From Albifimbria verrucaria (lineage: Eukaryota > Ascomycota > Sordariomycetes > Hypocreales > Stachybotryaceae), in assembly GCA_020081605.1 (NCBI GenBank), contig JAHREC010000009.1, positions 5,518,001 through 5,582,000 on the forward strand: 64,000 nucleotides of DNA, given 5' to 3'. A program made the translations under genes and the position numbers. Under the pieces are notes generated by a model. It was not told where the DNA came from. It saw nothing but the letters and a program-made list of their open reading frames with translations, and did no database searches. Below, piece by piece: positions 12,701 through 24,609 of this stretch (positions are counted from its first letter, which is position 1; every line of letters starts with the position of its first letter).

Positions 12701-14902
12701 TCAGAAACCTCGTAGCTGGTGATAGTGAGGTCCGAGTTGCCCAGATTGGACAGGATGAATGTTTCATTCACCCCGCGCACGAAAAGACCGGTAGTGACAG
12801 TAGACCACGTGAGATTACTTGGACTAGCTGAGAGGAGGGGAGCCTGGCTCTCACCAATTCCCTCTACTTGAGATGAGGTGAGGGTGGAGTAACCCCAACA
12901 CTGTTCGTAGTATGAACCACCAGGTCTGAGGAGATGAGTCCTATCGTAGTGGGTGTGAAACTGGCCTTGAAGCTGAAAGCCTGACCCTGCTGAAGAGTCA
13001 AGGGTAAAGCTGGCAAGCCGCTGAGGACGAAATTAGTATCGTTCAATGTTATTGCTCCCACTGTCAACCCGACAACAGCTGTACAACTGACGGTAAGGGC
13101 GTCGGTTGCGTTGCCAATGTCAGCCTTACCGAAACTGACAGGATCAGTACAGTTCAGTGGAGGAGTAACTGGAGCACCAAAGGCGTACACCTTGCCCTCT
13201 GTGGTACCTATGTAAACAATGCCGTCCCCGAACGAGGGTTAGTGAATTTGGTCACCCTTCAGCTTCAAACGACTTGACCAGCTTCAAAGTGCCATCAGAG
13301 GGCACTGCATCGTAGATTCTTAGCCCTGGTGATCTGACATCTGTGATCCAGATGAGGCCCGTTTCCGGTTCGTTATTTAGGGTCGTGACGGCGTTGTGAC
13401 CCATACCACGGAGGTTTGCGGTGCCACTCTCAAGGGATTGCCCGACATGGGTGAATGATGGAACGCCATTGCTACACGAGAACTTGAATGCGTGAGTGGG
13501 GCTTCCAACCGCTTTGTGATTCCTAGGTTAGCGCCTTGAGAGCTTGTGAGGTTGGGACTTATACTCACCACTAATGTAAACATAACCACCTTCAAGAGGA
13601 TACACTCCAGCTCCAGAATAGACCGCTGCCTCGTTCTGATAGGATTGAATTACGTCGTCGAGATTGTTGGGCCCATTTCGATAACCGCCAAGATCATCGA
13701 GGTTCAAAAAATACGTCAAGCCAAACTTGTCGGTCACCACACCAATCTTTTGATATTCACCGCAGGTGAATTCCGACAGCAGCACCTCCAACGGGGTTAC
13801 TCCCAAGTCCTTGTCGTCACCATCCAGGACCTGCTTGTTCCAAGGCATAAAGAAATCAAGGAAGTTAACGGAGCCGTTGTTGGTGATTGTCATATGAACA
13901 GCCGCCTCCTCTATCGCGGTTGGGGATTATGACCGTTCACTGGGATAGTTGCAAGCTGTGATGCGTAACCGTTGCCCGTAGCGAAGTAAATGGAACCCTT
14001 GTCGTCCGAAGCAATGCCACCGCCAGACATCCATAGACTGCCACCGGCAATGGTGTTGGATACGCCTTCGCCTTCTGTGGCCCAGTGCTCAACGAGTTCA
14101 CCAGTCGTCTTGTCCCAACCGATCAGCCAACCGGTGAAGTTGTACTGAACGCAGTGAGAGCCAAAACCAGCATATATGTACTGACCAGCGTGGAGAAGAC
14201 CTGGCCGTTGATGTTGAATCCCGCCATTGAAATTGCGGGTAGGACTGTTACGGGGCACCAGTCCCTCCAAGTTGATGGGAAAGTTGGCTCGCTCCTCAAG
14301 AGTATTGACGTCTATAGCATGGATGTACTGTCGACCAGCCGGGCGGCCTTGCGCTATGGTGAGGTGCTGGTTCTCATACGTCTTAGCCACTACATACAGG
14401 GTGTCGGTATCCGGGTCAATGACACCTGTGCCAGTGATGCCAATGAAGGGCTCAATATCAGTGCAACCATCGAGATCTGCCTGCTGGAAGGGAACATGAA
14501 GATTGCGCGATGCTACAATCTCACCCGTCTTGGCGTTCATCTTGTAAACGTTGTTCTGGGTGGTGGCCCAGTACACATACTGCGTCGTGTCATTGAGCGG
14601 CGTGTACACGAGTGGCTGCGAGTATACGTCCTCGGGCTGATTGAGGTAGCTGCCAGGAGATTCACTTCGAACAGAAGGTCAAACTGATCGCTGGCGACGA
14701 TGGCCGGATCCATATTGTGGTTGCTGTACTTGACCTTAGCTGAGCTCCATAGTTTCGCATTCGTTACTGTGTGCGACAAGTACGTACGATTGGTAGTTTG
14801 CGCGTGAATTATCACCTCCCAAGTGATGGTGTCGGTTGCTCCTAGAGCGTCCGCCAGGCCAACGGCCAAAGAGAGCAGACTCGTGAACCCTCTCATACTC
14901 AT
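9706..14902 (-). CDS. Large secreted beta-propeller plus multi-WSC-domain protein (frameshifted in this sequence)
   Basis: One gene of about 1,650 codons read from 14902 down to the stop at 9706. Order: signal peptide (MRGFTSLLSLAVGLADALG); a quinoprotein-like propeller region (TWGGDNSRANYQ, NHNMDPAIV, repeats such as YVYWATTQNNVYKMNA and IYFATGNGY); two Ig/ASH-like beta-sandwich stretches; then six Cys-rich WSC domains, the middle three near-identical (GYVSLGCY...GLEYGGECWC...EYCGA) and joined by Ser/Thr-rich linkers. WSC domains bind cell-wall glycans in characterised proteins. Introns: 14724-14787, 13523-13568 and an in-frame 57-nt intron 10641-10697 inside the fourth WSC. At least ten -1 shifts occur, near 14820, 14653, 13923, 13514, 13254, 13230, 12882, 12667, 11938 and 9997, nearly all in G or C runs. 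The protein logic continues across all of them, so this is one gene. Confidence 0.75.
10641..10697 (-). other. In-frame intron inside the fourth WSC domain
   Basis: A 57-nt segment with GTAAGT donor and CAG acceptor interrupts the WSC consensus exactly between YGGE and CWCG. It has no stop and is a multiple of three, so it translates through and could be mistaken for coding sequence or be retained without frame loss. Confidence 0.75.
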
Positions 14903-17046
14903 AATAGGTACAGAGCATGCTTCCTATGACAATGTCGGGGAGAGTGAAGAACACGCTTGCGGCGACTGGGAGCTTCGCCCATCTTAAACACAACTAAGTG
15001 CTGACGCGTACCGAAGAGCAAAAGAGACCCGAGCGGCCCCTCTCATCCTTAATCCATATCACCAGGCTTCGCAAGGCGAGAGGCGAGGTTTGTCCCTCAA
15101 GACTGGCTACATGTGCTCATCAACATAGCAGCTAGTTCCACTAGATCCATATGCGATCTCATAGGCTAGGCACGTCTGTCCCCTGAAAAGATGGGGCAGA
15201 TGCCGTAGTTCCCGTATCTGACGGAGCCGCTCTATCCGGTCGCATGTGGGAAATTGAAGGCCAGCTCACCACAGCTGGCTATTATGGCAGGCCATCGACC
15301 TAGATCATACTGTGTCTATACCTCTTATAGAATGGCCTGATAAAGCTCATTACCTGCGATAGGTGATGAATTGTTTCCGTAGGGTCAATAAGTGGTGGTA
15401 CCGGTGTCTTCTAACTACGGGATCTGTTGGTAAGCATGTGGAGCCGTGAGACGCCGGTAACATACAGTTTCCAAATTCACAACATAGCCCACAAGGCTTG
15501 AGAAATAATGATATGATTTAGCTATACATTGGCTTCCTATGCATCAACTTTTTGCAACGCCGTACAAAAGGCGGCTCTTTCGTTTTGGGCTGGGCACTAC
15601 GGCTGATATGGCCCGTGCGAGCGGCTGCGTGGAACTCATTTCGTACTGTGTACAAAACGGAAAAACGGCATGAATCGGCCACTACGCGCTGCAGCCAAAT
15701 ACTAGAGCGGCGGCCTGGGCCCTCCGCGCTCAGCGTGTACAGTAAATGGGACAATGGCGTCGAAAGGGGTGTGTCTGTTTGCAGACTTGCAATTTGGGCA
15801 AAAGGGTGAGCTGGTGCTCAAAGGGATGCTACTGTAGAAGATAGTTATAGAGGAGGGCAACCTTCACAGGATTCGCTAATCTTGGGAAAGCTGACATGCA
15901 TGATTCCGTAAATTCCGGGAAGCTGCAAGGTACGATCAGTCAATCACATGCAGCTCAACGATGGCCAGACAAATAACAGGCCAAAGTTGTCCTTAGGAGA
16001 TAACAGTGCTGCTCTGTCAGGTTACCCAGTTTCGAGGAGTAGAATCATACGAATGGCTAATTTATAGCTATCTTCCAGTCACACCACAATTTACAGATGT
16101 CCCCTCCCCAGGTTTCTCGTGCACCCCTGATCTTCACTGCGCCAGCAGTTGACAGAGCATAGCTACGCTGCTCCATCCTTCCCGTAAAACAACTGCATCC
16201 ACTTCCTACGATCACCAGAACAGCATTACCAATACCTTGCTATCAGCAGTTTACGAGCAATTCGAACCCCTGCCATTCTCTGTATTGTGCAATACTACAA
16301 CTGTCGCTCCACATGCCCAATTTTGTCTTTTCGCCCTTGTCAACTGACTCTTCAGAGATTAGTACAGGCTAGTGTAGCTAAGCTTTTTCCATCTCCACCC
16401 CGACCATTCGATCGGATCCATGGCAGCGTGGCGGCTCTTAGACACTGCCCCTCCCAAGGGACAAGAGTATTCTCCGATGTTGTGTTTTGACGGGCACAAC
16501 GCCAAGTGTTGTAGACCCATATCTGCATCATTCACTAGCAAGAGTATAAACCAAGGAAATAATGGCCGCTCAAGCCTGCTGTCAACGAGCTGTCTGTCGA
16601 ACACCCAAGCACTAGCGATGGTTGTCTACCAGTTGTAGGCACGAGCCGCTTATTACTGTTGGCCTGGAAAGTCGTTGTCAAGAATCGGTATAAGCAGGTG
16701 TGAGGCGAGAGGTTCTTTGGCTCGGCCAACATCCAGAAGGTCGGGCGCACCTGTCTCATGGCTGAAACGACACACCAATTACGTGTTGAATTTGGCAGCG
16801 ACCCAACCTCTAACCCGAACAAGACGGGTGCACTGGTTTTTAGTACTGTCGGTGTACATACTAGCTGTGAGTGTTGCTCTGAAGAGAATGCAAGGCGCGA
16901 AGCCGCCGTGAAACAGAATAGATCGGTTTATCAAGTAGTCATCTGCATCAGCCTAGTATCAGAGTATTGCCGGACTGGGGCTCGTAAGGTACATCTAATT
17001 GACATCTTTAAACATTGTCTCTAACCCCAGTTGCAAAGTCTGATCG
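14903..17046. other. Intergenic interval
   Basis: No supportable gene. A GC-richer block at about 15550-15800 has overlapping open frames on both strands (85 and 78 codons) but no motif I can name. The remainder has only short random frames. Confidence 0.4.
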
Positions 17047-18539
17047 TCAAGTCTGAGTTGCCATAGCCATCCTGTCACCGTCTGATATCTTGGGTCTCTT
17101 GAAACCACCTTTCCAACCTACCCATCCCATTTCGTTCGGGCCACGAAGAAGTGCAAACACGATGGATGCTACAACAAGCCCAACTAAAAATCAGTATTTG
17201 AATACTTAAATCATGGGTTAAGTCAATCTTACTATTGTAGTAACCGCTCGCTTTCCAACCACCACGCGCATACAGCTTGTTACCAACAGCCGTACCAGTC
17301 AGTTGACCAGCAAATGCACATACCATGTATGCCGTGTTGAGCCGATTTCTTGCTTTAGGGTTGATATTGAACACAGCTGCTCGATTGGCCACTTGGACGG
17401 TTTGATATCCCACATCGATTCCTATGCCCTCAATAATGGGTCCAGCAATCGTTATCTTACTGATGAAGGTCCCGATAATCGTTGCGGTGAACGCAATTAA
17501 TTGCGCCACCATCCCTGTCAATAAAGGCTCGAAGCGGTCGACTAGTGACCCGATAAAAGGGATGATGACAACGGTGACGACTCCTATCAGAGAGACGAGG
17601 CCGATTTGAAGCGAGGCGTACTCATAAGGAGATGATGCAAGCAAGAACGTCAATGTTGTCCAAAATGAAGTAAATACTCCAGACAGGGTGAATGCAATCA
17701 AGCAAGCCTGGACAAGTACTGGTTCCGTGAACATCATGTACGGAATCGACCAAAGGGCGCGAAGATAACCAAGACCATCGGGATTTGCCGAAGGGTAATC
17801 TGGTAAGAAAAAGAAGAGAAGCAGCCCTAGTAAGTACTGTATACCACAGGCAAGCCAGTAAATATTGCGCCAATCCGTGTAATTGGCGACAACACCAGCC
17901 AACAACCTAGCGATGAGAACACCAAATAGTAATCCAGAGACAACTACGGCGAGAGCAGTTGCTTTTCGACGCACTGGTGCAAAATCACCTACTAGAGGAA
18001 TCATGAGTTGAGGCGTTACCGTTGTCGTGCTACAGATGAATGAAAGAGCCTGAAAAACCGCAAAGTCCTCCGTGATGCAAAGCCCGATCCACTGTTGGGT
18101 AACAAAACATGTAGTCAGATCAGCTGGACTCGATCTCATCAAAACTTTCGATAGACTTACCAAGGTTGCAGTGACAAGTACTAAACTGATTATAAAAAGT
18201 CGCCTTTCTAATATATCTCCTAGCGGGAGGATAAAGACGAGTCCTGCAGCGTAGCCGGACTGTGACAAAGTCGAAACCCGTGAAGAGGTTTCATAGCTGA
18301 CATCAAAAGTTTGTGCAATCTTATTGAGAACTGGCTGGTTGTAGTAGAGGTTTGCCACGGTAAAAGAAGCAGACTAGAGGCGGTCAGCGTGGCATGTATC
18401 CGTTGCGACGCGAGCCATATACCACCGCGTAGAGCAAACAAAGGCCACTAGAAAATTGTGGCGGAGATTCGGGGTCCCAACGACAATTCTTGGGTGTTAG
18501 TAATCGACGAATCCAGTATTTCTCATATCTGGAAGACAT
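17047..18539 (-). CDS. MFS transporter (DHA1-like, 12 helices)
   Basis: Four exons: 18539-18423, 18373-18161, 18091-17233 and 17183-17047, with introns 18374-18422, 18092-18160 and 17184-17232. The first exon adds a cytosolic N-terminus (MSSRYEKYWIRRLLTPKNCR, then WDPESPPQF) before helix 1, which continues across the intron into SASFTVANLYYNQPVLNKIA. Helix-rich sequence follows, with the loop motif GDILERR and the A-like motif APVRRKATALAVVVSGLLFG. The tail is LLRGPNEMGWVGWKGGFKRP and then TGA. Substrate unknown; such pumps often export metabolites or drugs at the plasma membrane. The model needs no frameshift. It lies 1 kb from a secreted peptide gene and 2.7 kb from a Diels-Alderase homologue. 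Confidence 0.85.
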
Positions 18540-19535
18540 GACTACGTGGTGTTCAACAGGTCGACCAGTGCGCGCATACCGTCACCTCTCTAGCGGGTCA
18601 ATACACTCAACACTCGCTTCCACGTGGAAGAATCGGACCATGAGTTGTGAGGCTAAGAGAGAGCGGCGGAATGCCGCGGTTGGTTCCAGGTCGGCGTCCA
18701 GTGCAGAGATGCTTGTAAAGAGCGCACCTTAGGTAGGCCATTTCAACTATTCGCATGCGGCTCCACGACCCCCAATGGCGCTAAATCACAGCACTGGCGC
18801 AAAAATTCAACACGGCTCCACTTTACTTTTCGTTCTTGTCCGTGGCCCAGGTTGGGAAAGTCATGCTGTCATCTGCGCTCTCATCACTCAACAGGACTAC
18901 ATTGCAGCATTTAGTAGCTAGATATGTTGTTTGTAGGTAAATTTCGAAATTGTCTTCTATTCAAATCGTATTGGTTGAGCCCATTTGTCTATCTCGTGTT
19001 TGCCACACATAAACTACAGTATCTTGAGCGAGCGAAGGATTACTCTTATTTTGCCTGTTGAAGATAGTTTTACTTTTTAAGGGTATTCATGCGGATGAAA
19101 ATGGTGACATGCATACGGATGTTGATCATCGGACTTTCATTGAGCCGGAAACAATTCAGAAGCCAGAAGCAAATGCTTGAGGTCTAATATGGCTTGGGGT
19201 CACAATACAGGCTCAAAGCACCTTCTCCTGAACCGTGGAGTGATAGAATGGAAATGTTGGCCACGACCGGTTTTTATTGGAGTTATTAGCATCAAGTTGG
19301 TGGGTGTCGCAGCTGGTGGTGGTTAGAAGGCCGACCACACACTCACAGCATGTATCACCGACCAAATGCGAGGAACTTCACTTATCAAGCCCCCATAATG
19401 CTGCTCCGAAACTGCTTTCTACCCATTGAATTAATCAAGCAAAGCAACTTAACAGTTCCCCGAGGCTGCCTAGCTTAGATATACCACCCTATCAACAATG
19501 CGGCGACTCCATAAACATCTAATTAAACGGCTTAT
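18540..19535. other. Intergenic interval
   Basis: Promoter side of the MFS gene and 3' side of the small secreted-protein gene. An 80-codon frame at 18490-18732 on the + strand is antisense to the MFS first exon and is not supported. Confidence 0.5.
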
Positions 19536-19765
19536 TCATGGATTGTTGCATTTCCACTGGCAGATCGTCTTGCACGTCAGAAACGATATAGGCATATTCG
19601 CGATGCAGCCACTGCCGCTTGCTAGAATACATTGAGAAACGCAGTCCTGAGAATGGCGGTCAGCAAAGAACTCTTCAAGAACACCCCACTTACGTCGTCT
19701 CGCCGATCCAACGGCGCAGCGATGGCAGCGCCAGCAAGGAAGATGTATGCGAGTGACAGTTTCAT
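19536..19765 (-). CDS. Small secreted cysteine-rich protein (60 aa)
   Basis: A two-exon gene too short for ordinary ORF screening: exon 1 is 19765-19694, intron 19647-19693 (47 nt, GTAAGT..CTCAG), exon 2 19646-19536 with TGA. Exon 1 encodes a signal peptide (MKLSLAYIFLAGAAIAAP) and a possible dibasic processing site (LDRR, then DD). Exon 2 encodes a mature domain of about 36 residues with six cysteines spaced C-x3-C-x7-C-x10-C-x3-C-x3-C. This is the usual architecture of fungal effector-like or antimicrobial-like peptides; the C-x3-C pairs recall helical-hairpin peptides, but I cannot assign a family. Signal peptide in one exon and Cys core in the other is common in this class. Function unknown. 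Confidence 0.75.
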
Positions 19766-21232
19766 GTTGAATTCAGGATCTTAAGGATTGCGGTTTCTGG
19801 TTTGTCGAAACTTTCAAAGTCTCAGACTGCGGACTCGAGCCGTTGCAGGGGGCAATGTGACTAACAGGCCGTTACAATAAAAGGGCTGAAAGGCAACTTC
19901 GAGAGCACAAATTCAAACATGAGTCGGGCTGTGGCATCTTAAGCAATGTAGGCACTTCTTTAACAAGAAGTATGGCCATGTTTGCCGCAGAATTAAGCCC
20001 GCATCACTGAGCCTGCAGCTTGGTAAGTGCTGTTGGCCTTGCAGGTCAAGCTTGCAGAATGAAAGCAGGATCAAGCAGGCAGGCTTGATGTGATATTGTC
20101 TGTGGCTTAAAGGATCTGCGAACCATCGCTGGATCTGTGAATTAAAACCGAAATTCCGGCCCCAGCTCAGCTGCAGTTCCAGTGAAAACAGGGGTGTATT
20201 TCGTCATAGACCACAGGCTATGTCGATGCTGCAGCTCAGCTTGGACGCCTCATGCATATGTGGAGAGGTACATTCCACTATTGAATTGATCCTGTGACAA
20301 GGAATAGTCTTTAATGAATGATTGAAGCTACCTCAATGGATGCAAGGATGATTGTAGTCACTTACAGGATTACAGATTATTCTACCATATTCAGCTGGTG
20401 ATTTAATTGTTAGATATCTTAGTAGATGATTTAGCTATCTTTGCACAAGATAAAGAGCTCAGTAATTATTATCATTACATAAAATTGAGTGATTTGATTC
20501 AATATTCAAAGACTTGAATATTATAGCCTCTGTTTCAATGAATGTATGGAGGCTCGAGTTAGGTATCGGAAACGATGGACGCGACCTAATTAGATCCGCG
20601 GAAATGATGGTAACATGAATTAGCGAGCAAATTTGCCAATAATAGAAGCCCTAACATTTTATGACTTTATGAAGAATTACAGAGTATGCCAAGTATTGGG
20701 AGAAAGATATTGTATTGGGATAGAAAACAATACCCTACCCCAAGTCATAAATAAGTTGCTTAAAAGAGTAGAATAACAGTATTAGGGAAGATAGTAATTA
20801 AGAAGGGTAATACAATAAGCTAGTCAAGGGTAAAAAGTAAAACGCCGTGTTCCCTTCGTCAACCCACGCCCGACACAATCTTAAAGCATCTTTCTATATC
20901 GACGGTTGAATTGAGATATAATGCAGCCCAGTACGATATTACAGGCTTTGCGTATTCCATGATATTGCGTATAGAATGAGTCTTTTTGCTTCTCCCTAAG
21001 TCGAGTCACGCGGAGGATGAATTAACCACTATTCTTTTACGACATGAAACCAAATGTCATCGAATATTGGCACCATGTGCCAACTGATTTTCAAATAAGT
21101 TATAGGCTTCCCTTAGCCAACCAACCAACTACCTTCGATCAGACATGCTACACCCAGAAAAACGATGAACTTGGGTTATTGTCTACCTACTATTTTGAAG
21201 GAGGTGGAAACAACAAACCATAAACAAACTGA
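19766..21232. other. Intergenic interval with AT-rich, repeat-like sequence
   Basis: Contains the promoter of the small secreted-protein gene and an AT-rich stretch (about 20280-20850) that includes a decayed retrotransposon-like fragment, listed separately. No intact gene seen. Confidence 0.5.
20413..20535 (+). mobile_element. Possible Ty1/copia reverse-transcriptase fragment (relic)
   Basis: From 20413 the frame reads DILVDDLAIFAQDKELSNYY, which resembles the catalytic 'YVDD' block of copia-type (RVT_2) reverse transcriptase. After a frame change, a stretch like FNIQRLEYY could match the following 'F.I.DLGE..Y' block. The surroundings are AT-rich and stop-laden. Only a short piece is recognisable, and no LTRs were found. 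Confidence 0.35.
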
Positions 21233-22403
21233 TCAAAAATGCCTTTCCTGAGTAGGTTTCCCTGTACTTTCAACGTATGCCTCAGAAGAGCCTATGGCAC
21301 GGGTATATACTGCGCCTGGGGAGCTATATGTGATGAGCTTTTTGGTAACGTTAACAACAAGAGCATCACCATTCCCAATGTCAAACCGCGAAACTACCCT
21401 TTGACGCCATGAAGACCACTCCGTGAAGGATATTTCTCATTTCCACCCCAAGGACGTGTAACCACTGCGTTGTCTGCGCAACTGATTGTATGGATTTTGC
21501 TGTCTTGAGCAATGTAACTGCGATGATATTCAACGTCATTGTAGTCCAGAAGGTCGTACCAGACTACAGAATAGGGGCCGACGCGAGTATGCCCTCAGTC
21601 CCAGAATTTGGCGCTTTTAGGACAGTTTCGTCTCCCCAATTCTTGTCATGGTAGCCAGTGCCCTTGAATTTCAGTAACGTTCCATTAATCTTCACATTCA
21701 CTTCTACGTCCGCGTCTGGAATGGCATTGGACCAGAAGAAGCGACCCATGTGAAGCTGATTTGCGCCAGGAATGTTAGGATTGCAAGGGTAGTGTGGTGG
21801 AGCACGCTGATGGAGGTTAGCTGGTCATCCAAGATCTCAAGATGAGGTAGAGATTCGTAAAACGTACTGAATTTAGCTTCACCTTGCCCATGATGCCGAG
21901 AGCAGGGAGTCAAATTCAAGCCTGTAGTTGACGTTGGGCTTGCTGAGGCTAGTTCCACTGAATTTCGCTCGAAGTCCCTTCCATTCTCCGGATATTCCCA
22001 TCTGGCAGTTGGAGATTTCTGCACCCTCGGGTTCTAACGATCGTTGCCAGAAAGTAGTCCCATTTGGCCATGAGCCTGAGATTTCAACCGCCAGTGGCTG
22101 AGGGTTGCCGATGTCTCCAGCATTGTAAAAGACGACATTGAGAGCTGCATCATCCTTCTCTGAGAGGAGGTCAAACCACCAGTAGTCAAAAGAGGAGCTG
22201 TTGGCTGACGTGTTAATCTTGAAGCCGTCAAGATTGCCTGGAACAGATAATGTTTCAATTTGTACGGGACCCTTATGCAATGTGGGCTTGAGGTGGACTG
22301 TGGACTGATCTGGTTTCGCCGGCACTGTTCTCACCATAGCCACAAAGACCATTGAAGTGATTGAGATCTTCATTTTGGGAAATATGATGTTCGGAACTTT
22401 CAT
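21233..22403 (-). CDS. Lipocalin-like Diels-Alderase homologue (CrtC/hydroxyneurosporene synthase fold), disrupted
   Basis: Resembles the fungal Diels-Alderases that close decalin and related rings in PKS and PKS-NRPS pathways. Start chosen at 22403 (MKVPNIIFPKMKISITSMVF, a signal-like segment); the ATG at 22373 is an alternative. Landmarks: SFDYWWFDLLS, the ISGSWPNGTTFW barrel strand, MGRFFWSNAIPDADV, GTGYHDKNWGDE, and a C-terminal barrel with RFDIGNGDALVVNVT and YTRAIGSSE. One intron lies at about 21808-21868. Frameshifts (-1) occur near 21905, 21606 and 21435, all in short homopolymers. In addition, the codon at 21595-21597 is TGA where the conserved 'W.WGH.R.GPYS' block demands Trp, so a real nonsense change may exist as well. 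No PKS lies next to it. Confidence 0.7.
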
Positions 22404-23686
22404 GTTCAGGCAGGAGAAAGGTAGAGCTGTCCGTCCCTCTCTGCTTCTCATACCGAAAGGTTGTGGAGTGGTCATGCAGGTATAACAGTATTTATGTGCG
22501 AAGCTTTTCAGATCACCTACCATTTCCAATCTTTTGCTTTCGCTCATCAGTGCAAACATGCTCGATTTCCTATTTTTGGGTACCGCCTCGTATTCAATCC
22601 GAGATTGGGCCCTTTAGCCTAGTGACTCTAACACAAGCCCTAGTCATACCCATTGGGCACTGAGCTCGAGCATTGCTAGCTTGGAAAAGTAGCTACCGCC
22701 TGCCTTTACTTGCATCATCCTCGCAACTAGGTAGCCAGATGGAAGTATGTCCCACTACGTCTTGGTAGCCACTACTGATGCAAGCTCGCAGATTGCTCGT
22801 TTGATACGCTCATCTCTTGGCTGCCCAACATCCGAGGTTCTATTTGAACGCGCGGTCGCATTGATTACAGGCCCTTATTGCCTCCTTCTATTTTGGTCCT
22901 TAAAGCTTCCAGACTTATGTTATGAATGCCGCGGCTCTGACAGCAGGGGAGCCGGGCTAAGTAATACACAACGACGGATAACATTGTCGGGTCATATTGT
23001 GCCTACCCTTCGCCTAAGCACTGACTCGCAATTCTTGTCAAGCAGGAAAGAATTAGCCATACACAAACTGGAGGCATAGGATCAAGGGGACCTGCAATAC
23101 TCCCTATGAAATACTTAGGCTTTAGATGTCTGGTCCCACACAATGATTGGGTTAATGTAACTGAAGCGAGCTGGCCGACATGGATATCATGGTGTCTTTC
23201 GAGTGCAATCTAAGGTCTGCCCAGGTTATGACCAGGTTTGGTTCGGTTTCGCGCACAATACAATCCATGTCAAGAAAATGCAGGTTCTGATCAATTATCA
23301 CATTAATAATGGGAGGAGGTGGCAGAATAGCCCAAGCATGATTGGCGTTTCATCTTTCTGCTCATACCGAATCCGAGCGCATCGAGCACTAGTCTCGGAC
23401 CAAAACAAATACGCGGGGTCATGCTTGGATGAGCCGGGTATGGTTTGTATACTTAGAGTGACCACTTATTTGTCTGACTCGATGGTAAGACTGCAATATC
23501 ATAAAAGGGCTGACAGACTTGCCCACGTTTGAGACGCGCTGCCCATCTCTAACCAACGCTCCTTTCATATTCATTCATCACCATCGACTGAACGATTTTT
23601 ATTCTATTTGTTTCGACCCATTCAACTCTTTGTAGCTTGTCATCTACACTGCCCATATTATATCAGCGCTTTCTCCAATAATAAAA
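22404..23686. other. Intergenic interval
   Basis: Divergent upstream regions of the Diels-Alderase homologue and the first RTA1-like gene. Frames of about 110 codons at 22747-23079 and 23203-23532 show no domain, signal peptide or splice-consistent extension and are not annotated. Confidence 0.45.
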
Positions 23687-24609
23687 ATGTCAAGCACGCT
23701 GCATGTACGAGGCAAACTCAAGCCCTATCGGAACGATTTTTACCTTTGGAAATATGTTCCTCTATGGCTGCAGCAGCCATATTTGTGGTCCTCTTTCTTC
23801 TTCTCTCGTTCGCACATACTTGGAAGATGTGGCAGAAACGCATGTGGTTTTGTCTACCATTTGCCATCGGTGGATTTTGTACGTCTTCGCACCCCATCCC
23901 TTAGTCCCCTTACTGGCTTGCTAACTCATATCGGTATAGTAGAGGTTGTTGGATTCGCTGGCCGAATGGCTGCCAATAACGCGACAGATGAGCTTATGCC
24001 CTACATCATTCAATCGGTCTTTACCCTCATTCCACCGTCACTCTTTGCAGCATCAATCTACATGACTTTAGGAAGAATCATACAGGGTCTAGGGCCAAGA
24101 GCCGAAGGATTATCAATCATTCGTGTTCGTTGGCTTACCACACTGTTTGTAGTTGGCGATGTCTTCTCGTTTCTTATCCAAAGCTCAGGCGCTGGCATGA
24201 TGGCCGCGGGAAACGACCCCAAGCCAGGCGAAAGAATTGTCGTAGGCGGCCTCGTTATTCAGATTCTTTTTTCGGTCTCTTCGTCTTCAGTGCAATCATC
24301 TTCCATAAGCGCTACATTTCATACAGCATTTCCGCAGGAGCTAGTCCTTCAGACAGTTTTGGTTGGGAAGCCATGATGCACATGTTGTATGTGACCTCGG
24401 GTCTAATCCTGGTCCGTTGCATTTTTCGCATCATTGAGTACGTCGGTGGCTCGGGAGGCTATTTGCTTACCATGGAGTGGCCCTTGTACGTTTTTGATGC
24501 TACACTGATGGTAATCACGATGGGTATATTCTTCTGGTGGTATCCGTCCAATGTTCGTCAGGGTAAAATGTTGCGATCGGATAGCAACATCGAGTTTGCC
24601 TTGAATTGA
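23687..24609 (+). CDS. RTA1-like membrane protein, copy 1 (frameshifted in this sequence)
   Basis: Member of the RTA1 / lipid-translocating exporter-like family, a seven-helix fungal membrane family including yeast Rta1 and Rsb1, linked to sterol-drug or sphingoid-base tolerance. Exons 23687-23878 and 23940-24609 with a 61-nt intron (GTACGT..TATAG). Landmarks: FYLWKYVPSMAAA, KMWQKRMWFCLPFAIGG, EVVGFAGR, YIIQSVFTLIPPSLFAASIY, MTLGRII, RCIFRIIEY and the late helix EWPLYVFDATLM. Two -1 shifts, at 23759-23760 (CC for CCC) and 24267-24272 (T6 for T7), are homopolymer shortenings. It is convergent with, and clearly paralogous to, the gene at 25268-26205. Confidence 0.8.

Noticed and set aside
14085..14687. 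200-codon + strand frame
   Set aside because: Antisense shadow of the propeller region of the WSC gene.
15518..15809. Overlapping 78- and 85-codon frames on opposite strands in a GC-richer block
   Set aside because: No domain, signal or splice-consistent extension; could be a repeat fragment but no second copy in the window.
22747..23532. Two 109-110-codon frames between the Diels-Alderase and RTA1-like genes
   Set aside because: No recognisable feature and no exon-like continuation.
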